Positions 1 through 8,914 of a stretch of DNA of 43,769 nucleotides are shown piece after piece (positions within the stretch are counted from its first letter, which is position 1; the number at the start of each line of letters is the position of its first letter). Below the pieces are notes generated by a model. The model was not told where the DNA came from. It saw nothing but the letters and a program-made list of their open reading frames with translations, and made no database searches. Origin of the DNA: an uncultured Bacteroidales bacterium (GTDB taxonomy: Bacteria; Bacteroidota; Bacteroidia; Bacteroidales; Paludibacteraceae); the NCBI GenBank assembly GCA_946614295.1, contig CAMOGT010000012.1, positions 1-43,769 on the forward strand, written 5' to 3'. Position numbers and translations under genes: made by a program.

Positions 1-3000
1 CCGGGCCGCTCCAATTATCCGGAAGGAAGATATAACCGTTCTTGTCGTTTACGGTTGCCTTACCATTGGAAGAGTGCTGAAGCAGATAAGACCATTCGTC
101 TTTCGTAAGCGTGCGCCATTCTGTGCCCATGAGTGTACCCCAGTCCTTAAACTCACCAAGATAATCATTTACATCCACGCTATTATTGATACCATAATAG
201 GTAACGGGCGTACTCCAACCGAAGAGGTCCACCGTACCATTCTCAGAAACGATTCCGTCGCCGGTGATTTTGTTATTCGCTACCTCAATGCCAATGTTAT
301 CCCACTGGTGAGCAGCGAAGCTCCAAGTCCAGTTAGCACCGAGGTCGGTAGTCGTAGCCTGCAGGTTACCTTTCGAGAATGCGATTTGGTCGCCGTCTGC
401 GTTGATCGTGAACTTACCGTTCAATGCTCCGGCAGGAGCGCTTCCACCTCCGCTGATACCGGCGAAGGCTTCTTCAGCGGCAGTGAGTTTGTCATAGTTG
501 GTGACAGCGGCTTTCTCCTCGTCGGTCGCGAGGGCGTCGTATGCCTCACGGGCGGCTTTCACCTTATCATAAGCAGAGAGCTTGAGGTTGTCCTCAATCG
601 GACTCGGGATAGCGTTGATAGCAGCGATGACCGGTGCCACTTTCTCTGCCAACATACCGGCATAGGTTGCTTCAGCGGCAGGGAGCGCAGCGGTGTCCGC
701 TGTAGCAAAGAGTGCTTTCGCCTCGTCGCTGAGGGCATCCAGTGCCTCACGGGCTGCCTTGATAGCCTCTTTGCACTCCGGCGTATAGACTACCGGTTGC
801 GGGATAGCGTCAATCAGGTCTTTCACTGCCTGTGCGGAATCCAGCGGAGCAGGACTTCCTGCATTTTCTGTTACCAAACGGACAGGGAAACCGCGGCCGC
901 AAGGGTACTGGTCTTGCGTATAAACATAGCCCGCTTCGATGCCGAGGTCGTACGCATTACCATCCATGTAAAACGTAGACGACCAGTAGTTAGCGCGCGC
1001 GTCAACACCGTTCACAGTCGTACCGTAGCGGTAGCCTGTAGTAGGCAAAAAGACTGCGCCTTTCGCTTCATAGGCGGCCCAATCTTCAGCACTGATGGTA
1101 TTCTTGTCCCATGAACCGGAACCCGTACTGATAGCTGTTCCTGCATAATCATCAGGCAAGATGATAAGACCATGTACATCGGCAACCGTTGCAATACCAT
1201 ACTTGCTGGCGGCGTCGGTACGTGTCTGGAACAGATATTTCCATTCGTTATTAGTCAGCGTACGCCACAAATTAGCTTCATTGCCGCCGTTGCTGATGGC
1301 ATTATCGCCCCAATCAACAAATATGGTGTAATCATCGTTATTTGTGCTTGTAATAGTCGGGTTGCTACCCGTACCCCAACCGAAGAGGTCAATCCAACCG
1401 GTGTACGTGGGAGAGATATTGGAGTTATCGTCACCTATTGCATCGTATTGGTTAGCGGCAAACCGCCAAGTGCCGGTTGATGCTTGGTACTGCAAGTTAC
1501 CCTTCGAGAAGGCAATCTGGTTGCCGTTACTAATCGAGAACTTACCGTTCACTGCGCCTGCTACAGCGCCACCACCGGTGTAAGGAGCGAAGGCTGCTTC
1601 TGCGGCCTCGAGTTTAGCCAGATTGGTCACCAGATCCTTGTCATCAGCGTTCAAGAGCGCGTCGTACGCTGCACGCGCGGCTAACACCTTATTATATTCA
1701 GAGAGTTTCTTGTCTGCGTCTTGCAGCGGCGTAGCCGGCAGGGCGTCGATGGCGGTCTTCACGGCATTGACAGCCTCCGTCTTTGCGGTAGCGTAAGCGG
1801 CTTCGGCATCGGTCAGTTTCTGCAGGTCGGCATCGTCAATAAGACTGGCGTTTGCGCCAAGGGCATCCACCGCTGCACGTGCTGCGTCTATAGCGTTTTT
1901 CGATGCCGCATCGTATGCCACCGGACTCGGGATAGCATTGATGAGATCCACTGCTGCCTGTGCATCGGCAAGAGGAGAAGCACCACCGATAGCAGCGAAG
2001 ACTGCTTCAACGGCCTCGAGTTTAGCCAGCATCTCTGCCGGTACAGCAGCTTTATCTTCTGCACTCAGAGCATCGTATGCCTCACGCGCATCTTTTGCCT
2101 TATTATATACAGATATTTTCTTATCATCATCCGCCAGCGGTGTATCCGGCAGGTCGTTAATCAGTGCCTTGGTTTTATCCACTGCATATTTCGATTCTGC
2201 AGCGGTCAGAGTCGCATAATTGGTAACCAGCGCCTTGCCGGCCTCGGTCATGGCGTCGTATGCTGCACGTGCGGCATCAATAGCCTCTTTGCAAGCATCG
2301 GTATACTCAACCGGATTAGGAATAGCATTGATGAGGGCGATTTCATCGGTGGCTGAAGCGTATGCCTCTTCCGCCGCGGTCAGCGTAGCGTAATTTTCTA
2401 CCGCGTCCTTCATCTCCTGAATCTCCAGTGCGTCGTAGGCTGCACGGGCGGCATCAATCTTGGCCTTGCATTCCGGTGTATAAGCCAAGGTTCCGATTGC
2501 ATCAATCAGTACCTCCACTGCATCTGCAGGCGGACAATAGATATACGGAGATGTACTGATTAGCCCCGTAGTGTTGCCACCCACACTCAACGTTCCGCAA
2601 ACGGAATAGGAACTTGAGCCCTTTCCTATACTATGCTCAGCACCACTTCCTTTCGTAGCTTTCAGGTATTTAACAGAACTGCTAATGGTTATATTTCCAC
2701 ATTCGGACTTCCAACCACTGTTTTTGGATTGTCCGCCTCCGATACCTGCACCGGTTCCACCGCCGGTCGCGAAGATAATACCACCATTGATAGTAATATT
2801 TCCTATTTTAGCACGGCCGCCGCCACCGATACCGGAACCTAAGTTACCACCGGTAGCATAAATGGTACCGCCATTAATAACGATATTACCGCCATCACGG
2901 CTACCGCCCTGGGCACTATAACCGCAACCGATAGCCGAAGCGCCACCATTGGTGCTCGCGTAAAGCGTTCCGTTTCCTTCAATTGTCAAGGTATAGCCCG

Positions 3001-3661
3001 GCTTGATATGAAGAGCGGCATTGCCGTTCAAAAAGCCTCTTATCTTGTTTACCGTTCCGTCGGCAAGAATAATCGTTGCATCACCCGGGCAGGTGATACC
3101 GGCATAGTCGCCTCCTGTCCAGGTGTTATCACCATTGATGTTTACATTACTGAGTGTCACCGTAGCACCCGGGGCAATGGAAATCTGTACGTTGACTCCA
3201 AGTGTACCTGTGAGGATTTCTCCATCCTGCGCCGTATAATTGCCAGTTATTGACGCAAGATCGGTGGCTGCCGGAGTGGGAGCCGGAGCATCAGGGAAAG
3301 AGAAGGATTGGAATACTTCATCTACCCAACTTCCGTTAAAGTAAGCATAGCAGACAGCATATTCCTTTCCGGCTTGGAATGATCCCAAAGTTTCCAGTGT
3401 GATATTTTCAGTGCCGGATGATATCTCATGTAAATTCAACCACATTTCGTCCCAATTGTTGTCCGTAACGCATTTCACTTTCAGGGTCGGAGCATAATTG
3501 TCGATGCCGGGTACATTAGCCGGATCGAAGTAATACGTCAGCGAAATCGAGTTGTCGCCCACCTGAGGTGTGCCATTGATGACAATGGAGTTCTCAGTTG
3601 CCCAACTCATCCCTACGCTTGCTACTATAGCAAGAAGTAGGATATAAAATCTCTTTATCAT
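1..3661 (-). CDS. Large secreted multi-domain surface protein, 3' end outside the window
   Basis: The reading frame is open from an ATG at 3661 to the window edge, giving about 1220 visible residues; the stop lies outside. The start encodes a signal peptide (MIKRFYILLLAIVASVGMSW). Next come a beta-rich region (to about residue 140) and glycine-rich repeats of the type GNITINGG...GAGIGGG (about 218-321), which resemble right-handed beta-helix repeats. Two blocks of helical repeats follow (about 378-691 and 945-1071), built on AIDAARAAYDAL and NYATLTAAE. These alternate with two copies of a domain containing FSKGNLQ, DLFGW, WRTLT and FLP motifs (about 698-935 and from 1075), like the FISUMP/DUF1566-type domains of Bacteroidales and Fibrobacter surface proteins. 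It starts 8 nt after the stop of the InlB-repeat gene, so the two are probably one operon. The function is unknown; a cell-surface or secreted role is inferred. Confidence 0.85.
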   Translation of the reverse strand, partial: MIKRFYILLLAIVASVGMSWATENSIVINGTPQVGDNSISLTYYFDPANVPGIDNYAPTLKVKCVTDNNWDEMWLNLHEISSGTENITLETLGSFQAGKEYAVCYAYFNGSWVDEVFQSFSFPDAPAPTPAATDLASITGNYTAQDGEILTGTLGVNVQISIAPGATVTLSNVNINGDNTWTGGDYAGITCPGDATIILADGTVNKIRGFLNGNAALHIKPGYTLTIEGNGTLYASTNGGASAIGCGYSAQGGSRDGGNIVINGGTIYATGGNLGSGIGGGGRAKIGNITINGGIIFATGGGTGAGIGGGQSKNSGWKSECGNITISSSVKYLKATKGSGAEHSIGKGSSSYSVCGTLSVGGNTTGLISTSPYIYCPPADAVEVLIDAIGTLAYTPECKAKIDAARAAYDALEIQEMKDAVENYATLTAAEEAYASATDEIALINAIPNPVEYTDACKEAIDAARAAYDAMTEAGKALVTNYATLTAAESKYAVDKTKALINDLPDTPLADDDKKISVYNKAKDAREAYDALSAEDKAAVPAEMLAKLEAVEAVFAAIGGASPLADAQAAVDLINAIPSPVAYDAASKNAIDAARAAVDALGANASLIDDADLQKLTDAEAAYATAKTEAVNAVKTAIDALPATPLQDADKKLSEYNKVLAARAAYDALLNADDKDLVTNLAKLEAAEAAFAPYTGGGAVAGAVNGKFSISNGNQIAFSKGNLQYQASTGTWRFAANQYDAIGDDNSNISPTYTGWIDLFGWGTGSNPTITSTNNDDYTIFVDWGDNAISNGGNEANLWRTLTNNEWKYLFQTRTDAASKYGIATVADVHGLIILPDDYAGTAISTGSGSWDKNTISAEDWAAYEAKGAVFLPTTGYRYGTTVNGVDARANYWSSTFYMDGNAYDLGIEAGYVYTQDQYPCGRGFPVRLVTENAGSPAPLDSAQAVKDLIDAIPQPVVYTPECKEAIKAAREALDALSDEAKALFATADTAALPAAEATYAGMLAEKVAPVIAAINAIPSPIEDNLKLSAYDKVKAAREAYDALATDEEKAAVTNYDKLTAAEEAFAGISGGGSAPAGALNGKFTINADGDQIAFSKGNLQATTTDLGANWTWSFAAHQWDNIGIEVANNKITGDGIVSENGTVDLFGWSTPVTYYGINNSVDVNDYLGEFKDWGTLMGTEWRTLTKDEWSYLLQHSSNGKATVNDKNGYIFLPDNWSGP

Positions 3662-3669
3662 AGTATATA

Positions 3670-5286
3670 TCATTTAGCAGTTTGAAGAATATACTCGTTC
3701 TTATCGCCCCTGCGGATAAGCGTGAACTTGCCTACCTGTTTCTTGGGCGCACCCGAAGGTTCGTCCTCCGTGTAGATCGCCTGGAGTGTGATACCCTCGC
3801 TCAGCGGGCCTTCCACTACTTCCCAGCGGACGAATGTGAAGCCTGCTACCTCCGGCGCCTCCGGACGGTTGAAAGCAACGGTCTCTTGAGCTGCCGTATT
3901 ATCAAGGCTGTCCAGATAAACGACATTCGTACTCGGGTTGATTGCCCAATTAGCCGTATAGTTGCGATCGCCCGTCGAGCCCTTGGTTATCTGAACAGTA
4001 GTCTGCGGCGTGTTGCCGTTCGAACCGGTCCAACCGAGGAACGTATAGCCCGGGCGTTGAGGAGCTGCCAGTTGGAAGGTAGGCGTCTCAACGGTATAGG
4101 TAGCCGGGTTGTTTCCCTCACCCTTCGCGTAGTCGTACGTGATAGTATAGGTAATAAGATTCCAGCGCGCGTAGAGCGTAGCCGCTGCGGTCTTGTCCCA
4201 GTTCTTAGCACTACTACCGTCCGCTTTGTAATACTGGTTACCGCCTGTTTGGGCGTCGTAGTAGCCTTGGAAGGTATAACCCGTGCGGGTCGGCATCGTA
4301 GCCGAAGGCATTGCCGAACCGTAAGTAGCCGAAACGTTGTTTGATCCGCCGGCACCGTTCTGCTGGTTAAAACTAACCGTATATTTGTTTGCATTCCAGC
4401 GGGCAAACAGCGTCACATTACCCTTGCTACCCGATGTGGCGGATATATCCCCTTGGTTGTCATAGGCTTTGGAACCGGTGGAGGATGTGGCCCAGCCGTC
4501 GAAGGTATAACCCGTGCGGCTGAACGCGTTAGCATTCAGCTTGCCGCTGTTCTCAATAGTTTGATTGCCCATCGAACCGCTCGTAGCTTGGTTGCCGTTG
4601 AAGGTCACATACTTGTAGTAATACGTTACCCATGTCGCACTCACGCTCTGGAAAGCGCCCCACTCATGAATGTCCGACATTCCATCAGCGCTACTAATCA
4701 CATGCGTCAACAGCAGGCACCACGACTTGGTGGTTGCACTGGAGCCCTGGTTGTTGTTGAATTCAAAGGTCTTGGTGATCTCGCCGGTATAAGCCTTGTT
4801 ATAGCTTGTATTCCTATATCGACCAATCAGGTAACTCGAACCGGCTTGGTTATTATACTCCTCCGTGAAATCCACTGTCAGGGCATTGATCTGCTGCCAG
4901 GTGCCTTGAAGCGCATACAGCGCCGTGTTGGAATAGTGCTTCGTATCTTTGGAGCCTACTTTGAATTTCCACGTCAGCACTTTTTTGGAGTACGACTCAA
5001 CGTTTTGGTCGATGTAATAGGTGGAGAATACACCATTCTTCTGCTGGTTAGCACTGCTGCCTTTGACGGTATAACCGATACCATCCCCATCGTTCCAGAA
5101 ACTGATGTTTCCCCAGTGGGAATTGTTCAAACCGTCGAACGCGATGGAATAGTTCGCCGTTCGGTCACAGCAGCCGGATCGCATGCCCATCCATGTCCAT
5201 GGACCTTCCGTCTCTCCGGCCTGTCCCCACATACTTGTGGCGAACACCATCGCCGCAAATAGGGTAAAGAGTTTTAACTTTCTCAT
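3670..5286 (-). CDS. Secreted InlB B-repeat (Listeria-Bacteroides repeat) protein
   Basis: A 538-residue protein with a signal peptide (MRKLKLFTLFAAMVFATSMW, probable cleavage just after). Residues about 23-225 form an unrecognised beta-rich domain. Then come three clear InlB B-type repeats marked by GYTFDGW...LFARW, GYTFQGY...LYARW and GYTFLGW...YTANW, and a fourth degenerate one (GFTFVRW). Such repeats are short beta-grasp-like modules common in Bacteroidales surface proteins and usually act as spacers or adhesive stalks. The tail after the last repeat contains KFTLIRRGDKNEYILQ, similar to the tails of two other secreted proteins in this window. A promoter lies about 150 nt upstream, and the next gene starts 8 nt downstream. 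A surface location is inferred; ligand and role are unknown. Confidence 0.9.
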   Translation of the reverse strand: MRKLKLFTLFAAMVFATSMWGQAGETEGPWTWMGMRSGCCDRTANYSIAFDGLNNSHWGNISFWNDGDGIGYTVKGSSANQQKNGVFSTYYIDQNVESYSKKVLTWKFKVGSKDTKHYSNTALYALQGTWQQINALTVDFTEEYNNQAGSSYLIGRYRNTSYNKAYTGEITKTFEFNNNQGSSATTKSWCLLLTHVISSADGMSDIHEWGAFQSVSATWVTYYYKYVTFNGNQATSGSMGNQTIENSGKLNANAFSRTGYTFDGWATSSTGSKAYDNQGDISATSGSKGNVTLFARWNANKYTVSFNQQNGAGGSNNVSATYGSAMPSATMPTRTGYTFQGYYDAQTGGNQYYKADGSSAKNWDKTAAATLYARWNLITYTITYDYAKGEGNNPATYTVETPTFQLAAPQRPGYTFLGWTGSNGNTPQTTVQITKGSTGDRNYTANWAINPSTNVVYLDSLDNTAAQETVAFNRPEAPEVAGFTFVRWEVVEGPLSEGITLQAIYTEDEPSGAPKKQVGKFTLIRRGDKNEYILQTAK

Positions 5287-5436
5287 GATTGAATTGTTTT
5301 AGTTAATATTGTTGGTTTGTTTTGATTAATATTATTTTGTCGATTTTTGCTTGGTACATTGTACATTGTCCCTTTGTACATCAAAATGGTTTTGTTGTTT
5401 TTGCTAACTTTACTTTACAAAATTCATTATCGGGCA

Positions 5437-5467
5437 CAAAGGTAAACAAAATATTTTACACACGCAA
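5437..5467 (-). promoter_or_regulatory. Bacteroidota-type promoter for the InlB-repeat operon
   Basis: On the minus strand TTGC (5467-5464) is followed after 19 nt by TACCTTTG (5444-5437). This matches the Bacteroidota sigma-ABfr pattern TTTG / TAnnTTTG. It points at the gene starting at 5286 and predicts a 5' UTR of about 145 nt. Confidence 0.75.
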
Positions 5468-5480
5468 TAGGCACACGCAA

Positions 5481-5614
5481 AAATTTACGAAGTGCAAAGT
5501 TTTTGGTGCAGAAATTTACGAATTGCAAAGTTTTTTGTCCGTTATGTGTAAAGTCCGCCGATTTTTCTACATCGAGCCCGCCGATTTTTCCACGTGACGG
5601 TGGCAATTTTTCCA
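5481..5614. repeat. Two short direct-repeat sets upstream of the InlB-repeat operon promoter
   Basis: A 24-nt unit (AAATTTACGAAnTGCAAAG plus a T tract) occurs at 5481-5504 and 5512-5535, period 31. A second unit, CCGCCGATTTTTC, occurs at 5555-5567 and 5578-5590, with a third degenerate copy near 5602-5614. Both sets lie just upstream of the promoter at 5437-5467, where regulator sites are expected. The rest of 5287-5660 holds no convincing gene. Confidence 0.6.
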
Positions 5615-5621
5615 CATACAT

Positions 5622-5647
5622 AAAAAAACGCACCCGAGGATGCGTTT
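5622..5647 (-). terminator. Rho-independent terminator after the 126-residue gene
   Basis: On the minus strand AAACGCA pairs with TGCGTTT (5647-5641 with 5632-5626, plus one G-U pair), followed by a run of T at 5628-5622. It lies 17 nt after the stop of the 5665-6045 gene. Confidence 0.75.
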
Positions 5648-5664
5648 AAGGACGATTTTTTATG

Positions 5665-6045
5665 TTATTCGTGGATCAGTACTGCGCGGACGAAATTGCC
5701 GAACTGACAAATACGTTTCTTGCCAAGGACGGGATCGGGGTTGCCGCGGAGTTGGGAGGCATGACGTTCCACCATCTCCCGGTACCGCGGATGGTTCGGA
5801 TCTTTCGCGATACGCGATGCCTCTTGGCAAACGGCTTTCCAGCGTTCATACTGAGCCTGTTCGGCAGGCGTTCGCGGGTTCCGTTTGTAATCCCGCTTCT
5901 CCAGTCCGTACATCTCTTTCGGACCATAACCGAAAATCGTTCCGTCCGGATACTTCCATGCCTTTCGACGCATGGTTATTCGTGAATGTTTATCAAACTT
6001 GCCGACTAAATCATCGATGCCGACACTTGTTTCAAATCTTGCCAT
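5665..6045 (-). CDS. Hypothetical protein, 126 residues
   Basis: I do not recognise a family. The product is basic and soluble, with no signal peptide and no membrane segment. It begins MARFETSVGIDDLVGKFDKH, contains a YPDGTIFGYGPKEMYG stretch and the phrase NPRTPAEQAQYERWK, and has a helical, charged C-terminal half. The gene has its own terminator and an 8-nt-period A/T-rich array (6071-6094) just upstream of the start. It lies 320 nt downstream of a DUF3987 gene on the same strand, so it may belong to the same accessory or mobile-element remnant; this rests only on position. Coding status is supported by an uninterrupted frame, an ATG start and the terminator. Confidence 0.7.
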   Translation of the reverse strand: MARFETSVGIDDLVGKFDKHSRITMRRKAWKYPDGTIFGYGPKEMYGLEKRDYKRNPRTPAEQAQYERWKAVCQEASRIAKDPNHPRYREMVERHASQLRGNPDPVLGKKRICQFGNFVRAVLIHE

Positions 6046-6070
6046 AATAATTAGTTTTTTTACAAAAAAC

Positions 6071-6094
6071 GTTAAACAGTTAAATAGTTAAAAT
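6071..6094. repeat. 8-nt tandem array (3 units) upstream of a start codon
   Basis: Three units GTTAAACA / GTTAAATA / GTTAAAAT on plus, in the 5' leader of the minus-strand gene at 5665-6045. A member of the dispersed 7/8-nt array family. A small CGTAGG/CCTACG inverted repeat lies nearby at about 6129-6153. Nothing else is recognisable in 6046-6300. Confidence 0.7.
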
Positions 6095-6308
6095 GGTTTC
6101 TTTTGCAAAGAAACGTTAAATTGTTAATCCGTAGGTGGTTATTGCCTACGTGTTGCCCAGGTAATGATTAGGGAAAGGGTAGGACAATGACTAACCAATA
6201 TTTAACGAATGATTAACTTATCTCTAACGGTTGGAAGCATGTTGGCTGTCGAAGCCTCCCATGAGCCGGCATGATATGCCGGACAATGGACGTTGTAAAA
6301 ATTTGCAT

Positions 6309-6359
6309 GGCAAAGTTGGCAAACTTGACAAACTTAGCGTTGACTTTGCCAACTTTGCC
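6309..6359 (-). terminator. Long inverted repeat after the DUF3987 gene, probable terminator
   Basis: GGCAAAGTTGGCAAA (6309-6323) is the exact inverse complement of 6345-6359, a 15-bp stem with a 21-nt loop. On the minus strand it starts 7 nt after the DUF3987 stop and is followed by ATGCAAATTTTT. The arms contain further near-repeats of AAACTTG/CAAAGTTGG, so alternative pairings exist. Confidence 0.65.
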
Positions 6360-6366
6360 AAGTTTG

Positions 6367-7650
6367 TCATGCGATTTTTTTATACACGCCATACCGAATC
6401 TTTTGTACTAATCCTTGTACCATCCATTCTTCGTTCCAACGCGCGGAAGTTCGAGGAGAGATTCCTTGAGACTGCGCTTCGGCGACGAGGGTTTTGGATT
6501 CAAACTCATCGGGAAGGAGGGAGAGGAGGATGGCTTTCTGGTCGAGGGGTTTGACTTTCGGAGCCTCTACTTTCTCTGTTCCTTTCACCAACTGATACGC
6601 CTGCGCCATATGGAGGATGAGTTTGTTACCGATGAGTTCGGCGGTAGCGTAGTCCACATCCGAGCACACAAGACCGGAATGCGATTCCGGACCAATGGAA
6701 AAAGGTTCTTGCTCCGCGGAATACCGCGGAGAGCAGGACCGGAGGGCGGAGAGGATGAGGGCGATGCGTTCGATATGGACCGCCATGCGGAGGACGACGG
6801 AGTGGAAGTCTTCGCCGAGCATTCGGATGAGGGTCGGATAGGCGGTCTCGAGATGGTGGCCGAGACGGGTACGCTGGTCAGGCGTGAGGCGGAACTCGCG
6901 GGGTTTGGAGAAGAGCAGTTTCTCATAGAGATGATAGAGCTGTTCAGCACAAGTTTTCACGGTTTCATCGGAACTTTCCGAGGGTTGTACATACTGGCTG
7001 TTAAAGGCTTGGTGTTCATCGACGATGAGGGTGAGCAAGCGCGAGAAGTAACCGTTTTCGATAGAGGGCACGAGCGCCTTGTACTGGCTGAAGGTACCGG
7101 TGAGGACCATGGAGAGTTGGGGGTTCTCGATGACGGACGCTTCTTTGCAGCGGGCACGGGAGATAGTCTCGTGCTCAGCCGCTTTACGAAGGGCGGTGTT
7201 GTAGTTCGCGGTAGAGGAACGCCAGATGTCGGTGATGACCGAACCTTCGGACTCGTGGATATAGCCGCGGCCGTGCTGTTTGGCAAGGGTCCGGTAGAAA
7301 GCCGGATACGTAGCATCGCCCGGGATGATGAGAGGATTCGCCTCGTGAATGGGTTTGACGAGCTCGAGAGCAAGGTTCGCAATACCTTTTCCGCAAGCCG
7401 CCGAACCGACGATGAAGAGTTGGAGGTTCGGGTAATAGCGTTTGGCACCGATACCGTACTTGAAATAAAGGTTCGGGAGCACGCCCGAGCACGCGGTAAG
7501 TGCGGACATTAATAACATGTCCTTCTCGGCAGGCGTGTGAGCGAGCGAGAGGACGGATTTCATTAGTTCAGGCAGGTTGTTTACATCCATGTTTTCCACG
7601 ATGTGGAGGTTTGCCTGCTCCTCGGGAATAGTGTTAAGATTTTCAATCAT
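6367..7650 (-). CDS. DUF3987 P-loop protein (VirE/primase-helicase-associated type)
   Basis: A 427-residue protein with a Walker A-like P-loop GSAACGKGIA (about residues 82-91). It also has the DUF3987 signature TGTFSQYKALVPSIENGYFSRL (around residues 182-203, matching the family pattern LxGTxxQxxxL...ENGxFSR). The C-terminal part looks like a small winged-helix or helical domain. DUF3987 proteins in Bacteroidales usually follow a VirE_N domain or primase and lie in mobile or conserved accessory loci; their biochemical role is unproven, probably ATP-dependent and DNA-linked. Here no VirE_N domain or integrase is visible, so the locus may be a remnant. The start is preceded by an 85-nt tandem array, and a long hairpin follows the stop. 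Confidence 0.85.
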   Translation of the reverse strand: MIENLNTIPEEQANLHIVENMDVNNLPELMKSVLSLAHTPAEKDMLLMSALTACSGVLPNLYFKYGIGAKRYYPNLQLFIVGSAACGKGIANLALELVKPIHEANPLIIPGDATYPAFYRTLAKQHGRGYIHESEGSVITDIWRSSTANYNTALRKAAEHETISRARCKEASVIENPQLSMVLTGTFSQYKALVPSIENGYFSRLLTLIVDEHQAFNSQYVQPSESSDETVKTCAEQLYHLYEKLLFSKPREFRLTPDQRTRLGHHLETAYPTLIRMLGEDFHSVVLRMAVHIERIALILSALRSCSPRYSAEQEPFSIGPESHSGLVCSDVDYATAELIGNKLILHMAQAYQLVKGTEKVEAPKVKPLDQKAILLSLLPDEFESKTLVAEAQSQGISPRTSARWNEEWMVQGLVQKIRYGVYKKIA

Positions 7651-7658
7651 AGTTAATT

Positions 7659-7743
7659 TAATGATTAATGATTAATGAATAATGATTAATGAATAATGAA
7701 TAATGAATAATGAATAATGATTAATGATTAATAAATAATGAAT
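7659..7743. repeat. 7-nt tandem array (about 12 units) upstream of the DUF3987 gene
   Basis: Runs of TAATGAT and TAATGAA on the plus strand (ATTCATT/ATCATTA in the sense of the gene), ending about 8 nt before the ATG at 7650. This is the longest array of the dispersed 7/8-nt family seen here and makes up most of the 5' leader. Confidence 0.85.
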
Positions 7744-7760
7744 ATTTTTAAAATCGAGTG

Positions 7761-7791
7761 CAAAGTTACGACAAAAAACGTCCTTTTGAAA
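7761..7791 (-). promoter_or_regulatory. Probable promoter for the DUF3987 gene
   Basis: TAACTTTG on minus (7768-7761) is a perfect -7 element. The -33 position holds TTTC (7791-7788) rather than TTTG, so this is a weaker match. The predicted leader of about 105 nt consists mostly of the 7-nt array. Confidence 0.5.
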
Positions 7792-7820
7792 GGACGCATA
7801 AAAAAAAGGACGTCACGTGA
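7773..7820 (-). terminator. Two consecutive hairpin terminators after the 360-residue gene
   Basis: On minus, GACGTCACGTGACGTC (a perfect 16-nt palindrome at about 7810-7825, overlapping the stop) is followed by a T tract at 7807-7801. A second stem CGTCCTTT/AAAGGACG (7796-7779) is followed by TTTTTTG. The second stem overlaps the putative promoter of the next gene. Confidence 0.7.
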
Positions 7821-7822
7821 CG

Positions 7823-8905
7823 TCACTTTTTCGCTTTACTATTCATTCGTTTGCCGAGGGCGTTAGGATCTATAAACCAACCAAATAGGAGTGTTAATTG
7901 GTGGCAGAAATCTGTCCTTTTATGTGCTTCGAAATATTTTTTGAATTCTTTGTCATATCCGCATCGTTCGAGGATGTATTTCTTCACTTCCACATAATTA
8001 TGCTCGGGCGGGACGGGGAGTATATTATCGAGAAAGAACTCCTGCCGGATGTCTTTCTTTCGGGTAGAGACAGGCGGTTCGATTTGTGTTTGCAGGAAAT
8101 CCTTCCATTGGTTCATCCATTTGCGGAAGAGGTTGAGTTGGTCCGGCGTGAAGTCCTTCATCTGAGGCTTGAGGTCGTCGTAAGTGGTCTCGTTCGCAAG
8201 GATATTCTCCTTGAATTGTGCCATCATCACGTTTTTATCGGGAAAGAGAGCGGCCTCTTTCTGTGCGGTATCCGACAACCATTCCCAGTAGCGGCGGATG
8301 ATATCTTCCGCCTCCTCGCCCTCAAAGAGGAAGGAGGGTTCTTCGGATCGTTCGGGCATCTCGACGAGTGCATTGACCGCTACGGGATCGGTCCAGTCGA
8401 TATGCAAAAACCGTTGCCGAAGGGTCTCGGTATATCCGGCATCGAAGAGCCAGTGCGCGAAGGGCATGTGCCATGTTTCCTTCTCCCATATATGCTCTCC
8501 GAACTCTTCGGTCACCAGCCGCTGCATGTAAGCGGCGAGCAAGGACATAGCTATACTGAATTGGCGGATATTCGCGCATAAATCCACGATGGGAACCTGA
8601 CTGACCGTGAGTTGGATATAGGCATCGTTGAGTTGGCGTAGCTCCGCCTCCAGATAGCCCCACCCGTCGGCTATCACTTCCTGCTCATAGCGTGAGAAGA
8701 GAAATTCCTGCTTACGCTCGATATCGAGCGGTATCTCGCGCCGCTCGCCCTCTTCGGAATTGATCAAGCGCACGCATAACAACGCGGCGCCCAGAAAGCC
8801 TTCAATCCGGATCGGTTCTTCTTTCTCCGAATAGGTATATACCAGCCTATGCGCGTCATAGCACAGAGACGGAGAGAACGTATAGTTGTCTAATAAATGA
8901 ATCAT
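7823..8905 (-). CDS. Hypothetical protein, 360 residues, partner of the AraC-type regulator
   Basis: I do not recognise a family. The product is acidic and mostly helical, with no signal peptide or clear membrane segment. Visible features: an N-terminal beta-rich part (residues 1-60), a long helical middle rich in Trp and Glu, a central FTPDQLNLFRKWMNQWKDFL segment, and a C-terminal HQLTLLFGWFIDPNALGKRM stretch followed by a basic tail. It begins 9 nt after the stop of the AraC-type gene, so the two are very likely co-transcribed; a shared role is inferred from that only. The ATG at 8905 fits the short intergenic gap. Confidence 0.7.
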   Translation of the reverse strand: MIHLLDNYTFSPSLCYDAHRLVYTYSEKEEPIRIEGFLGAALLCVRLINSEEGERREIPLDIERKQEFLFSRYEQEVIADGWGYLEAELRQLNDAYIQLTVSQVPIVDLCANIRQFSIAMSLLAAYMQRLVTEEFGEHIWEKETWHMPFAHWLFDAGYTETLRQRFLHIDWTDPVAVNALVEMPERSEEPSFLFEGEEAEDIIRRYWEWLSDTAQKEAALFPDKNVMMAQFKENILANETTYDDLKPQMKDFTPDQLNLFRKWMNQWKDFLQTQIEPPVSTRKKDIRQEFFLDNILPVPPEHNYVEVKKYILERCGYDKEFKKYFEAHKRTDFCHQLTLLFGWFIDPNALGKRMNSKAKK

Positions 8906-8914
8906 TGTGCAAAA

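Noticed and set aside
74..1114. Plus-strand frames over 74-3253 and similar antisense frames in the giant gene, tamB, uvrB, pnp and malQ
   Set aside because: They are shadows of the coding strand, lacking promoters, motifs or plausible composition.
7659..7743. Possible CRISPR array
   Set aside because: Units are 7 nt with no spacers, and no cas genes are present.
7823..8905. RteC or a named DUF for the 360-residue protein
   Set aside because: Resemblance was too weak to name.
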